Shown here one piece after another: positions 1 to 8,423 of a stretch of 64,000 bases of DNA. The position numbers and the translations under genes were made by a program. Source of the stretch: CAJXVY01 sp965657575. Its GTDB lineage: Bacteria; Actinomycetota; Actinomycetes; Actinomycetales; Microbacteriaceae. Every line of letters begins with the position of its first letter. The first letter of the stretch is position 1. The notes beneath the pieces are model-generated. The model saw only the letters and a list, made by a program, of their open reading frames with translations, did no database searches and had not been told where the DNA came from. The DNA lies in the NCBI GenBank assembly GCA_965657575.1, contig CBFHOK010000002.1, positions 1 through 64,000 of the forward strand. The letters are read 5' to 3'.

Positions 1-606
1 AGTCAATTGGTTACTGAAATTGCTGCTAAAGCAACTAAAGACGGTAACTGGCTGGATATGTGTGCAGGACCGGGTGGCAAGGCATCATTATTGGCAGCGA
101 TTGCGAAGCAAAGAGACTCTACATTGACCGCAATCGAACTTTATCCACAAAGAGCAAAGCTGGTTGAAAAAGCACTTGAACCATTTGAAAACACCTCCGT
201 TTTCACTGCAGACGCAACAGAATTCGATTACCCATCAACCTACGAACTTGTGTTGATAGACGCCCCCTGCACGGGCCTTGGCGCACTCAGAAGAAAACCG
301 GAATCCAGACACAACAAAAAACCATCGCAAATTCGAGAGTTGAACAGCCTGCAACACAAACTTCTCAACAAGGCAGCGGAGATAATTAGCGATGGCGGCA
401 TAATCGCCTACGTAACTTGTTCGCCGGTAATCGAAGAGACAACGGCGGTTGCCAGATGGTTTTTGTCAACACATCCTGATTTCGAGCTGCTTCCCTGGTA
501 TGACTACTCTGACGCTCGAGCTAATAAGCAACGTAAAACCTTGCAGTTATGGAGCGACCAGCACAACTCTGACTGTATGTTCCTTGCGCTTTTTCAAAAG
601 CAGTAG
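1..606 (+). CDS. rsmB: 16S rRNA (cytosine-C5) methyltransferase RsmB, C-terminal part
   Basis: The gene is cut by the window edge: the frame is open from base 1 (Ser-Gln-Leu-Val...) and ends at TAG, leaving about 201 codons of the catalytic domain. The SAM-binding motif I (LDMCAGPGGKAS), the motif IV cysteine (DAPCTG) and the motif VI cysteine (VTCSP) are all present. In this family the motif VI Cys attacks cytosine C5 (C967 of 16S rRNA in E. coli) and the motif IV Cys helps release the product. The N-terminal NusB-like region lies outside the window. The ATG-like first Met of the longest open frame is really an internal TTG. rpe starts 9 nt downstream, so the two are probably co-transcribed. 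Confidence 0.9.
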   Translation, partial: SQLVTEIAAKATKDGNWLDMCAGPGGKASLLAAIAKQRDSTLTAIELYPQRAKLVEKALEPFENTSVFTADATEFDYPSTYELVLIDAPCTGLGALRRKPESRHNKKPSQIRELNSLQHKLLNKAAEIISDGGIIAYVTCSPVIEETTAVARWFLSTHPDFELLPWYDYSDARANKQRKTLQLWSDQHNSDCMFLALFQKQ

Positions 607-615
607 GGTTTTCAT

Positions 616-1260
616 ATGAGGATTAACCCTTCGATACTAAGTGCTGATTTCGCCAATATGACCGTTGAGTTGAAGAGCATTTCAACAGCTGACATGGTTC
701 ACGTTGATGTTATGGATAGTCATTTTGTTCCAAACATGACCTTTGGACTTCCAGTGGTTGAGAACTGGAGAAAAGTCAGCCCGGTTGAGTTTGACGTTCA
801 CCTGATGATTAGCGATCCCGACACTTGGGCTCCCAGGTATGCAGAAAAATCAGAGATGGTAACTTTTCACATCGAGAGTGCGGAAAATCCCAAAGAAATA
901 ATCAATTCAGTGAAGCGGCTTGGAAAAAAAGTTGGCATAGCACTAAAACCAAATACACCCCTTCAGCCATATGAAGACCTAATCGACAAAATTGATCAGC
1001 TGTTGGTGATGACTGTTGAGCCGGGCTTTGGGGGTCAAAAATTTATGGTTGAGATGCTCCCCAAAATAACCAAAGCGCGCGAGCTAATTGATTCACTAAA
1101 TCCGAACTGCTACCTGCAAGTAGACGGAGGAATCAATTTGGAAACAATCGAACTGGCCAGACAGGCTGGTGCCGATACTTTTGTGGCCGGCAGCGCTGTG
1201 TTTGATGGGGTTGACCCAGCTGCGGCAATTGCAGGACTAAGGAATCGTCTAGCAGGGTAG
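616..1260 (+). CDS. rpe: ribulose-phosphate 3-epimerase
   Basis: This 214-residue protein has the usual family length. It interconverts ribulose 5-phosphate and xylulose 5-phosphate in the cytosolic pentose phosphate pathway. The TIM-barrel metal and catalytic motifs are visible in order: VHVDVMDSHFVPN, FDVHLMI, MTVEPGFGGQKF and QVDGGIN, which supply the metal-binding His/Asp residues and the phosphate loop. The start is ATG with a weak AGGG Shine-Dalgarno (SD) 7 nt upstream. It lies between rsmB and hisE, a usual actinobacterial order; the other pentose phosphate genes of this window are 35 kb away on the opposite strand. Confidence 0.95.
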   Translation: MRINPSILSADFANMTVELKSISTADMVHVDVMDSHFVPNMTFGLPVVENWRKVSPVEFDVHLMISDPDTWAPRYAEKSEMVTFHIESAENPKEIINSVKRLGKKVGIALKPNTPLQPYEDLIDKIDQLLVMTVEPGFGGQKFMVEMLPKITKARELIDSLNPNCYLQVDGGINLETIELARQAGADTFVAGSAVFDGVDPAAAIAGLRNRLAG

Positions 1261-1270
1261 TCTTGAGGCC

Positions 1271-1534
1271 ATGACAACCTTCAATGAACTTTTCAAACTT
1301 ATTGAATCCAGGAAAGCTTCACCTTCCGAGGAGAGCAGAACAGCCGAGTTGTTGGCTCTTGGGGTTCATGAAATTGGAAAAAAGATTGTTGAAGAGGCTG
1401 CCGAGACCTGGATGGCCGCAGAACATGAATCCAGGGAGAATCTTGCACTTGAGGCAAGTCAACTTATTTATCACTTACAGGTGATGCTGGTAGCGAAGGG
1501 AATCACCCTTGAAGAACTTGAGGAGAAGCTTTGA
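1271..1534 (+). CDS. hisE: phosphoribosyl-ATP pyrophosphatase
   Basis: An 87-residue stand-alone HisE of the MazG-like all-alpha fold. It hydrolyses phosphoribosyl-ATP to phosphoribosyl-AMP, the second step of histidine synthesis. The metal-binding acidic motif KIVEEAAETW is at about residues 38-47, followed by a second helix (EASQLIYHLQVM). HisI is a separate gene here at 3119, so this is the unfused actinobacterial arrangement. Its TGA stop shares one base with the hisG ATG (TGATG), which suggests translational coupling. Confidence 0.93.
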   Translation: MTTFNELFKLIESRKASPSEESRTAELLALGVHEIGKKIVEEAAETWMAAEHESRENLALEASQLIYHLQVMLVAKGITLEELEEKL

Positions 1535-2373
1535 TGCTGAAAGTTGCTGTCCCAAATAAAGGCGTATTGAGCGAGGCTGCGATATCGATGCTCTCCGAGG
1601 CAGGTTATGCAACCAGAAGAGACCCGAAAGAACTGCACCTGACCGATGAGGTCAATCAGGTTGAGTTTTTCTACCTCAGACCAAAAGATATTGCCACCTA
1701 TGTTGGGAAGGGAACCCTTGATGCCGGGATTACCGGTCTTGATCTCATGTTGGACGGGGATAGCGAGGCTGAAATTGTTGAAGATCTCGAATTCGGAGCG
1801 AGTGCTCTGTCTTTGGCCGCTCCAAAGGGGTCTGGAACTGCGATAACTGATTTCAACGGAAAAAGAATCGCTACTGCCTACGAGACTCTCACCAGAGACC
1901 TTCTTGGGAAAAATGGTGTTAGTGCAGAAATTGTTAAGCTTGATGGCGCTGTTGAGAATGCTGTGGTCTTGGGAGTTGCGGATGCTGTCGTGGATGTAGT
2001 TTCCACAGGAAACACCCTTCGCCGCGCGGGCCTGGAAATTATTGGCGAGCCACTGATGCGCTCTACCGCCCAACTAATAGCTTCACCTGGTAAAAGTGAG
2101 CTATCCAAGGGGCTTCTCAGAAGACTGCAGGGGGTGATGGTTGCCAGAAAATACGTGATTTTTGACTATGACTGCCCGCTTAGCCTTTTGGAGAAGGCGA
2201 GCGCACTGACTCCCGGATTTGAATCACCTACGGTCTCACCTTTACAGGATAAGGACTGGGTTGCAGTGAGAGCGCTGGTGCTGGCCTCTGAAACAAACCA
2301 AAAGCTAGACGAGCTTCAAAACCTCGGGGCGAAGGCGATCCTCGTCAGCGAAATCCACGCCGCCCGAATCTAA
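1534..2373 (+). CDS. hisG: ATP phosphoribosyltransferase, long form
   Basis: HisG joins ATP and PRPP to commit carbon to histidine. I place the start at ATG 1534 (279 residues, beginning MLKVAVPNKG as in relatives) rather than the in-frame TTG just before it, because the ATG gives the 1-nt TGATG overlap with hisE. The length fits the HisZ-independent long form with a C-terminal ACT-like regulatory domain after about residue 200. The PRPP loop lies in DAVVDVVSTGNTLRRAGL (about residues 149-166). Family knowledge predicts feedback inhibition by histidine. The stop overlaps hisF by one base. Confidence 0.95.
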   Translation: MLKVAVPNKGVLSEAAISMLSEAGYATRRDPKELHLTDEVNQVEFFYLRPKDIATYVGKGTLDAGITGLDLMLDGDSEAEIVEDLEFGASALSLAAPKGSGTAITDFNGKRIATAYETLTRDLLGKNGVSAEIVKLDGAVENAVVLGVADAVVDVVSTGNTLRRAGLEIIGEPLMRSTAQLIASPGKSELSKGLLRRLQGVMVARKYVIFDYDCPLSLLEKASALTPGFESPTVSPLQDKDWVAVRALVLASETNQKLDELQNLGAKAILVSEIHAARI

Positions 2374-3122
2374 TGAGCACGATAAGAGTAATTCCCTGTC
2401 TTGATGTAAGAGACGGAAGGGTTGTCAAGGGTGTCAATTTCAAGGACCTTGTCGATTTGGGCGATCCGGTCGAGTTGGCTGAGCTCTATTTTGCCGAAGG
2501 GGCTGATGAGCTTACCTTTTTGGACGTGAGCGCCTCCATAGAAGGACGAAACGCAACTATTGACGCGGTTTCTGCTGTTGCGGAAAAGGTATTTATTCCA
2601 CTAACCGTTGGTGGAGGAATAAGGGCTGTTGAGGATGTTGGGAACCTATTGGAAGCAGGTGCTGACAAAGTCAGCATTAGCAGTGCAGCAATAGAAAACC
2701 CAAACCTATTGGCTGACATCGTGAAAACCTTTGGCTCTCAGGTTCTAGTTAGTTCAATCGACGCAAGGCGCACCTCGATTGGCTTTGAGCTTTTCACCCA
2801 CGGTGGCACAAGGGAAACGGGGGTTACTCTCGAGAAGTGGATTGAGATTTGCAATCAAGCACCAGTCGGGGAGTTGTTGATAAACAGCATCGATCGCGAT
2901 GGCACAGGAATCGGCTTTGATTTAGAAATGACCTCACTTGCCACATCGCTTTCGAATGTTCCAGTCATTGCTAGTGGGGGAGCAGGCAACGAACAGCATT
3001 TCGTTGAAGTATTAGAAACTGGTGTTGACGCAGTATTGGCAGCTGGAGTGTTTCACAGAGGCGAACTTAGAATTAGCCAAGTAAAAGAGGCCATGAAGGG
3101 TGCGGGGGTGGAAATTCGATGA
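2373..3122 (+). CDS. hisF: imidazole glycerol phosphate synthase cyclase subunit
   Basis: HisF is a (beta/alpha)8 barrel that uses ammonia from HisH to close the imidazole ring and release AICAR. It is 249 residues long. Both half-barrel motifs are seen: IPCLDVRDGRVVKG at the N terminus with the catalytic Asp, and SSIDARR with the second Asp near residue 130, then DRDGTGIGFD and ASGGAG for phosphate binding. The start overlaps hisG by one base (TAATG) and the stop overlaps hisI by four (ATGA). Its partner HisH and HisA/PriA are not in this window. Confidence 0.95.
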   Translation: MSTIRVIPCLDVRDGRVVKGVNFKDLVDLGDPVELAELYFAEGADELTFLDVSASIEGRNATIDAVSAVAEKVFIPLTVGGGIRAVEDVGNLLEAGADKVSISSAAIENPNLLADIVKTFGSQVLVSSIDARRTSIGFELFTHGGTRETGVTLEKWIEICNQAPVGELLINSIDRDGTGIGFDLEMTSLATSLSNVPVIASGGAGNEQHFVEVLETGVDAVLAAGVFHRGELRISQVKEAMKGAGVEIR

Positions 3123-3445
3123 GAGAGCTTGATCTCGAACAACTGAAATTCGATTCCAACGGACTTATTGCAAGCATCATTCAAAATGAGAGCACGGGCA
3201 AAGTGCTGATGCTTGGCTACATGAGCAGGGAGTCAATTGATTTGACTCTTGATACCAACCTCGTGACTTTTTACTCGCGCTCCAGGTCAGAGTTATGGGT
3301 AAAGGGTGAAACGTCAGGAAACACCTTAGAACTAGTTTCAATCTCGATGGACTGCGATTCAGATGCTCTGCTGGTTCAGGTTAAGCCAGCAGGCCCAACC
3401 TGTCATACTGGCACTGAGAGTTGCTTCGATAAGCCCGGGGAGTGA
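3119..3445 (+). CDS. hisI: phosphoribosyl-AMP cyclohydrolase
   Basis: A 108-residue unfused HisI that opens the adenine ring of phosphoribosyl-AMP, the third step of histidine synthesis. The Zn/Mg site is visible in MDCDSDALLVQV and in PTCHTGTESCF, whose cysteines and acidic residues match the family. The ATG overlaps the hisF stop (ATGA). Only three bases separate it from trpE, so the histidine and tryptophan genes are read as one operon and there is no room for a trp leader peptide or attenuator. Confidence 0.93.
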   Translation: MRELDLEQLKFDSNGLIASIIQNESTGKVLMLGYMSRESIDLTLDTNLVTFYSRSRSELWVKGETSGNTLELVSISMDCDSDALLVQVKPAGPTCHTGTESCFDKPGE

Positions 3446-3448
3446 CAT

Positions 3449-4921
3449 ATGAATATTGAGAAACTAGAAAAACTGGCCACTGAATACAATGTCATTCCGC
3501 TGCTCAGTGAGTCCTTCAATGCAAGCGAAACCCCATTGGGTATTTATAGAAAACTTCACTCGGAATCCAGTGTGTTCTTATTGGAATCAGCCGAGCAGGG
3601 TGTTTGGTCTAGGTATAGCTTTATCGGTTTCAACCCCAGGGGTGAACTTATTGAGGTTGACGGCAAGGCTAAGTGGACGGGGCCAGAACTCAGTTTTGAA
3701 TTAGATGCCGACCCAATTGCAGCCTTGGAACAGATATCCGAACACTTCAAGTCTTCGGAAGAAGCCGAGCTTCCGCTACAGAGCGGGCTAGTTGGTCACA
3801 TGAGCTGGAATGTAGTTAGGTATCTCGAACAATTGCCTGATAGGAAACCAGCAGATTACTCAATTCCAAGTATTCATTTCATGCAGTTTCGGGAAATCGT
3901 TGTCTTGGACCATCTTGATTCGAAGATTTACATCATCCATAACATTTTCACAGAGGATGGTGAGCTTCAGAATTCACTCAAAGAAGCACAACTTAGAATC
4001 CAACAAATATCGAAAGATTTGGATAAGCCCTCCGTTGCAGAGATTTATGGAGTGGATTTTGAGGCTGAAGATGCAGTTCGTATAAGCATGCAAAAGCAAG
4101 AGTTTCTTAGCATGGTCGAACGTGCCAAGCAGCATGTGGTTGCAGGGGATGTATTCCAAGTGGTGGTCTCGCAAAGATTTACCCAAGCCTTGAACGCTAC
4201 AGCTGATGAGGTATATGCGGTGCTGCGAGCTCTAAACCCGAGCCCCTATATGTATTTGCTTCAGTTGAAAGATGACCTCGGACCTTATTGGATCGTTGGT
4301 TCAAGTCCTGAGGCATTGGTGAAAATAAACCAAGAGAAGATAATTTCTCATCCAATTGCTGGTTCTAGGCCGAGGGGTAAAAACCCAGCAGCCGATAGTG
4401 AAATGGAAAAGGAACTTTTGGCTGACACCAAGGAGCAATCAGAGCACTTAATGCTTGTGGACCTAGCGAGGAATGATTTACTTCGAAGCTGCAAACCTTC
4501 GACAGTCAGCGTTGAGGAATTTATGGCCGTCCATCGCTACAGCCACATCATGCACCTGGTCAGCACTGTTGTTGGACAACTGCGTGAAGGTATTTCAAGA
4601 GTAAGTGCTGTCACCAGTGCTTTTCCAGCGGGAACACTTAGTGGCGCTCCGAAGCCGAAGGCGTTGGAAATCATTGAAGATCTCGAACCCATCAACCGCG
4701 GTCTTTTTGGGGGAGTTGTCGGATATTTTGATTTTCAAGGGAACGCAGACTTGGCTATTGCAATCAGGACGGCGTTGATAAGGAATGACCAGGCATTTGT
4801 GCAAGCTGGCGCTGGAATTGTTTTGGATAGCAATCCAGAAAGCGAATTCCAGGAGACCTTGGCCAAGGCAAAGGTAATTCAAAAAGCGATCTCGATAGCA
4901 AACAGCAGGGATAAGAAATGA
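3449..4921 (+). CDS. trpE: anthranilate synthase component I
   Basis: TrpE (490 residues) makes anthranilate from chorismate with ammonia supplied by TrpG. The N-terminal feedback domain is followed by the chorismate-binding domain, with PAGTLSGAPKPKALE and the C-terminal AGAGIVLDSNPESEFQE motif. The motif LMLVDLARNDLLRS differs from the usual DLGRNDLGRV at two glycine positions, a mild oddity that does not look disabling. No glutaminase domain is fused, so trpG must be elsewhere; trpD is also absent here. It starts 3 nt after hisI and its TGA lies inside the ATGA of the next gene. Confidence 0.95.
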   Translation: MNIEKLEKLATEYNVIPLLSESFNASETPLGIYRKLHSESSVFLLESAEQGVWSRYSFIGFNPRGELIEVDGKAKWTGPELSFELDADPIAALEQISEHFKSSEEAELPLQSGLVGHMSWNVVRYLEQLPDRKPADYSIPSIHFMQFREIVVLDHLDSKIYIIHNIFTEDGELQNSLKEAQLRIQQISKDLDKPSVAEIYGVDFEAEDAVRISMQKQEFLSMVERAKQHVVAGDVFQVVVSQRFTQALNATADEVYAVLRALNPSPYMYLLQLKDDLGPYWIVGSSPEALVKINQEKIISHPIAGSRPRGKNPAADSEMEKELLADTKEQSEHLMLVDLARNDLLRSCKPSTVSVEEFMAVHRYSHIMHLVSTVVGQLREGISRVSAVTSAFPAGTLSGAPKPKALEIIEDLEPINRGLFGGVVGYFDFQGNADLAIAIRTALIRNDQAFVQAGAGIVLDSNPESEFQETLAKAKVIQKAISIANSRDKK

Positions 4922-5406
4922 TGCGGCTACTCGGGCTTTTAGTCGGATTAGGGCTAGCAGTCTTCGGACTCAGCCTCGAGTGGCTTTTTTTGCCGAACGA
5001 GCAAATTTCGGCAACCGGGTTTGAGACGCTAAATCTAGCGAGCGCATTTTTAGTAGTTCTCGCCCTTGGCGTTTTTATGCTTTTTTACTTCAAACCACTG
5101 GCTCAAAGAATCCTTTCGCTGGCTTTGGCAATCGTCAGCGGGTTTCTGGTCTTCATATCTGCAAACTCACTTTTGAACGCAGGACCGATAATTGATCGAA
5201 TAACCAGTGTCACCGGAGCTATTGGCACCTCTCCCGAGGTGGTGTTTAACTCCGGCTTTATTGCGGTTTATTTTGTTGGGCTAATTATTTATCTTTTGAG
5301 CCTTTTATGGGTGGCAATTAGCCCAAGAAAGACTGCCGGTTCAAAAAGAATCGCCAAATCCAACGATGGGGATGACCCAATAGGGATATGGGATAGCCAA
5401 TCTTGA
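4918..5406 (+). CDS. trp-operon-associated four-helix membrane protein
   Basis: This 162-residue protein is very hydrophobic with about four membrane spans (near residues 3-20, 42-60, 66-84 and 104-131) and a charged cytosolic tail. Its position directly after trpE, overlapping by four bases, and its four-span shape match the actinobacterial family known as the tryptophan-associated or trp-operon membrane protein (Trp_oprn_chp). No biochemical role is established for that family as far as I know. A part in tryptophan pathway transport or sensing is only a guess from position. Start codons at 4918 and 4921 are both possible. Confidence 0.75.
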   Translation: MMRLLGLLVGLGLAVFGLSLEWLFLPNEQISATGFETLNLASAFLVVLALGVFMLFYFKPLAQRILSLALAIVSGFLVFISANSLLNAGPIIDRITSVTGAIGTSPEVVFNSGFIAVYFVGLIIYLLSLLWVAISPRKTAGSKRIAKSNDGDDPIGIWDSQS

Positions 5407-5428
5407 TAAGCTTTTCGAGGAGGAAAAT

Positions 5429-5641
5429 ATGAGTCACGACGCAAACGATCCCGGCCACGGCCACACAGTAGCGGCATGGACCGCGGTAACAATCATCATG
5501 ATTGCAACCACTGCGGGAACCGTGTTCTTCTTTCTTGATATCCCGCTAATGGTCTGGGCGAGTGCAGGCGTAGCATTGGCCGGTGTTGTTGTTGGCTATA
5601 TTCTGAGACAGATGGGCTATGGCGCAAAGCCCAAAAACTGA
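5429..5641 (+). CDS. small HGxxPAAW-type membrane protein
   Basis: A 70-residue protein with a His-rich N terminus (DPGHGHTVAAW) and two membrane helices (about residues 16-35 and 39-58), ending in a basic tail. It resembles the actinobacterial HGxxPAAW family that sits in trp operons; here the signature reads HGHTVAAW, so the proline is replaced. A strong SD (GGAGG) precedes the ATG. Function is unknown. It is flanked by the trpE-linked membrane protein and trpC, and trpC begins inside its last 23 bases. Confidence 0.7.
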   Translation: MSHDANDPGHGHTVAAWTAVTIIMIATTAGTVFFFLDIPLMVWASAGVALAGVVVGYILRQMGYGAKPKN

Positions 5642-6413
5642 ACTACTCAAAGGTTTATATAAAAACTCTTTAGAGCAATCGGCAAAAAGAAGGCTTTCGC
5701 TTCCAATTGGCGAGCTAACCGCGCGAGCAAAAGACCAAACCCCCTTAGACGCACTTTCATTTTTTAGAGAGAGCGAACTTTCGGTCATAGCTGAAATCAA
5801 AAGGGCCTCGCCATCCAAGGGCGATATGGCAGAAATCAAAGATCCGCTTGCTCTCGCTAAAACATACGAACAGGCAGGCGCCTCCGCAATCTCTGTTCTC
5901 ACTGAAGAAAGTGGCTTCAAGGGCAAAATTGAGGATTTAGAGACAGTTAGTACTGGCGTTGCGATACCTACACTCAGGAAAGATTTCATTTCGACCGAAG
6001 AGCAGATTTTGGAAGCCAAGGCATTCGGAGCCTCAATGGTTTTACTCATAATGCTGGGTCTAAGTGACGAGGAATACCTTCGTCTTTTTGAATTTGCCAA
6101 ACAACAGGATTTAGAAGTTTTGGTTGAAACTCACTCGGAGGGTGAAATCGAACGAGCACTAAGTCAGCCAGTGAACCTGCTTGGCATCAACACTAGGAAT
6201 CTAAACACCTTTGAAACCGACATCAACCTTTTTGGGCACCTCGCCAATCAGCTACCAAGCAATGTAATCAAGGTGGCAGAGAGTGCAGTCAGGGGAGTTG
6301 AGGATGCACGGTTGTATCGAGCTCAGGGAGCAGATGCCGTGCTTGTCGGAGAGGCATTGGTGACTGGCGATGCAGCATCGCTGATACGAGATTTCCGCTC
6401 CGTGTCTAATTGA
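5619..6413 (+). CDS. trpC: indole-3-glycerol-phosphate synthase
   Basis: TrpC (264 residues) decarboxylates and closes CdRP to indole glycerol phosphate. The catalytic lysine motif EIKRASPSKG is at about residue 58, LRKDFI at about 118, LGINTRNL at about 193 and the phosphate-binding VAESAVRG at about 226. No TrpF domain is fused and trpF is not in the window, consistent with the actinobacterial use of the bifunctional PriA isomerase encoded elsewhere. The ATG at 5619 lies within the preceding gene (23-nt overlap) and has no clear SD, so the exact start is less sure than the identity. Confidence 0.93.
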   Translation: MAQSPKTELLKGLYKNSLEQSAKRRLSLPIGELTARAKDQTPLDALSFFRESELSVIAEIKRASPSKGDMAEIKDPLALAKTYEQAGASAISVLTEESGFKGKIEDLETVSTGVAIPTLRKDFISTEEQILEAKAFGASMVLLIMLGLSDEEYLRLFEFAKQQDLEVLVETHSEGEIERALSQPVNLLGINTRNLNTFETDINLFGHLANQLPSNVIKVAESAVRGVEDARLYRAQGADAVLVGEALVTGDAASLIRDFRSVSN

Positions 6414-6427
6414 CTTAGAATTCGACA

Positions 6428-7651
6428 ATGAGCGATATTCGATTGAGCGAGCAGGTTGGTCCATATTTTGGTGAGTATGGCGGTCGTTTTGTTCCAGAAC
6501 CACTGATTGCAGCCCTTGACCAGCTGGATCAGGTATACACCGAAGCCCGCAATGACCAGAGCTTTCTAGATGAATTAGACATGCTTCACCGTGAATACAC
6601 GGGAAGACCGAGTGTTTTGACCGAGGCCACCAAGTTTGCCGAAGCAGTTGGCGATGTCAGAGTGTTTCTCAAAAGAGAAGATCTGAACCATACCGGTTCT
6701 CACAAAATCAATAACGTTATGGGACAAGCACTGCTTGCCAAACGAATGGGTAAAAAGCGCATCATTGCAGAGACTGGAGCAGGACAGCACGGAGTTGCAT
6801 CAGCTACAGCCGCAGCCTATTTCGGTCTGGAGTGTGTGGTCTACATGGGTGAGGTTGACACCGAGCGACAGGCTCTAAACGTAGCAAGAATGCGTCTGCT
6901 TGGAGCTGAGGTGGTAGCGGTCAGAACTGGCACCAGAACACTAAAAGATGCTATCAACGAAGCAATGCGAGACTGGGTTGCAAACGTTGACTCAACCCAC
7001 TACTTGTTAGGCACAGTTGCTGGGCCACACCCTTTCCCAACCATGGTTCGAGACTTTCACAGCGTGATCGGTCGCGAGGCGAAACAGCAGATGCTTGACC
7101 GCACCGGTAGAAACCCAGATTACGTAATTGCCTGTGTTGGTGGTGGATCAAATGCGATTGGAATCTTCCATGAATTTCTTGACGACGCCGACGTGAGGCT
7201 AATTGGATTTGAAGCCGCTGGGGATGGAATTGACACCCCAATGCATTCGGCAACCATAAGCATGGGAACACCAGGAGTATTGCATGGTGCGAGAAGCTAC
7301 ATGCTTCAGGATGAAGACGGTCAAACCTCAGATTCACACAGCATTTCTGCTGGTCTGGACTACCCAGGTGTTGGACCTGAGCATGCGTGGCTAAAAGACC
7401 TTGGTAGGGCTGAATACCGTGACATCACCGATAAGCAGGCGATGGACGCAATGGCATTGCTCTCTAAGACCGAGGGAATCATCCCAGCAATCGAAACCGC
7501 TCACGCTCTAGCTGGAATTGAAAGAATTGCCAAAGAACACCCCGGCGCGCACGTGCTTGTGAATCTCAGTGGTAGAGGAGATAAGGACATGGAGACTGCT
7601 GCCAGGTATTTCCAGTTGACAGGTGTGAACAGGGTTGTTGGCGATGAGTAG
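6428..7651 (+). CDS. trpB: tryptophan synthase beta chain
   Basis: TrpB (407 residues) condenses indole with serine using PLP. The PLP lysine lies in LNHTGSHKINN (about residue 94), the catalytic Glu in AETGAGQHG, and the phosphate-binding glycine loop in CVGGGSNAIG. Length and motifs match the alpha2beta2 TrpB1 type, which fits the adjacent trpA. The last 8 bases (ATGAGTAG) contain the trpA start codon, so the two subunits are probably translationally coupled. Confidence 0.97.
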   Translation: MSDIRLSEQVGPYFGEYGGRFVPEPLIAALDQLDQVYTEARNDQSFLDELDMLHREYTGRPSVLTEATKFAEAVGDVRVFLKREDLNHTGSHKINNVMGQALLAKRMGKKRIIAETGAGQHGVASATAAAYFGLECVVYMGEVDTERQALNVARMRLLGAEVVAVRTGTRTLKDAINEAMRDWVANVDSTHYLLGTVAGPHPFPTMVRDFHSVIGREAKQQMLDRTGRNPDYVIACVGGGSNAIGIFHEFLDDADVRLIGFEAAGDGIDTPMHSATISMGTPGVLHGARSYMLQDEDGQTSDSHSISAGLDYPGVGPEHAWLKDLGRAEYRDITDKQAMDAMALLSKTEGIIPAIETAHALAGIERIAKEHPGAHVLVNLSGRGDKDMETAARYFQLTGVNRVVGDE

Positions 7652-8423
7652 AGTCGAAAAATTACTCAGTCAAAACAAAAACACCCTAATTGGATACTTC
7701 CCAGCCGGTTATCCAACAATCGACCAAAGCATTGAAGCATGCTTGGAAATGGTCAATGGTGGTGTCGAGATTCTAGAGCTCGGAGTTCCCTACAGCGACC
7801 CAATCATGGATGGTCCTGTTATTCAGAGAGCCACTGAGGTTGCGAGAACAAATGGTTTCAAACTGAGGGACACCTTTGAGGTGATAAAACGACTCAGAGA
7901 GAAAACAGATGTTCCGATTTTGGTCATGACCTATTGGAATCCGGTGCTCAGAATCGGCCTCAGGGAGTTTGCGGAGCAATTAAAGCAATCGGGAGCAGAT
8001 GGACTTATTACTCCGGACCTAATTCCAGATGAGGCAAAGGACTGGATAGCCGTTAGCGAAGAGCTGGACCTGGACCGGGTGTTTCTGATTGCTCCGAGTT
8101 CAAGCGATCAGCGAATCAAGCAAAATGCAGAGGCATCTCGTGGTTTTGTCTACACCGTCTCCACAATGGGAATCACTGGTGAGCGTGCAAACCTTGACGC
8201 TTTGGCTCGGGAGACGGTGGAGCGTTTGCGTAAGGTCTCACCAAGGCCAACCGCGGTAGGTGTTGGCATCAGTAACGGTGATCAGGTGCGAGAAGTAAAC
8301 GGTTATGCAGATGGAGCGATTGTTGGCACAGCGTTTATCCGGGCCTACGCCGATGGCGGACTAGATGGACTTACAGAGAAAACAAAAGAGCTTTCTAAAG
8401 GCCTAGAATTGCAACGTGATTAG
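7644..8423 (+). CDS. trpA: tryptophan synthase alpha chain
   Basis: TrpA (259 residues) cleaves indole glycerol phosphate and channels indole to TrpB. The catalytic Glu and Asp are in LELGVPYSDPIMDGP (about residues 47-61). I use ATG 7644, which yields MSRVEKLL, rather than upstream TTG codons, because it gives the 8-nt overlap with trpB seen at many other junctions in this window. The stop in turn overlaps the lgt GTG start by 8 nt. Confidence 0.95.
   Translation: MSRVEKLLSQNKNTLIGYFPAGYPTIDQSIEACLEMVNGGVEILELGVPYSDPIMDGPVIQRATEVARTNGFKLRDTFEVIKRLREKTDVPILVMTYWNPVLRIGLREFAEQLKQSGADGLITPDLIPDEAKDWIAVSEELDLDRVFLIAPSSSDQRIKQNAEASRGFVYTVSTMGITGERANLDALARETVERLRKVSPRPTAVGVGISNGDQVREVNGYADGAIVGTAFIRAYADGGLDGLTEKTKELSKGLELQRD

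Noticed and set aside
1471..2073. 200-codon open frame antisense to hisG
   Set aside because: It runs through hisG/hisE on the opposite strand, lacks recognisable motifs and has no SD; its residues (Ser-rich, no fold pattern) are those of a shadow frame.
3380..3448. A trp attenuator or leader peptide before trpE
   Set aside because: hisI coding sequence runs to within 3 nt of trpE, so no leader fits.
5546..6100. 184-codon frame antisense to trpC
   Set aside because: Serine-rich translation of the trpC complement; no motif or SD.
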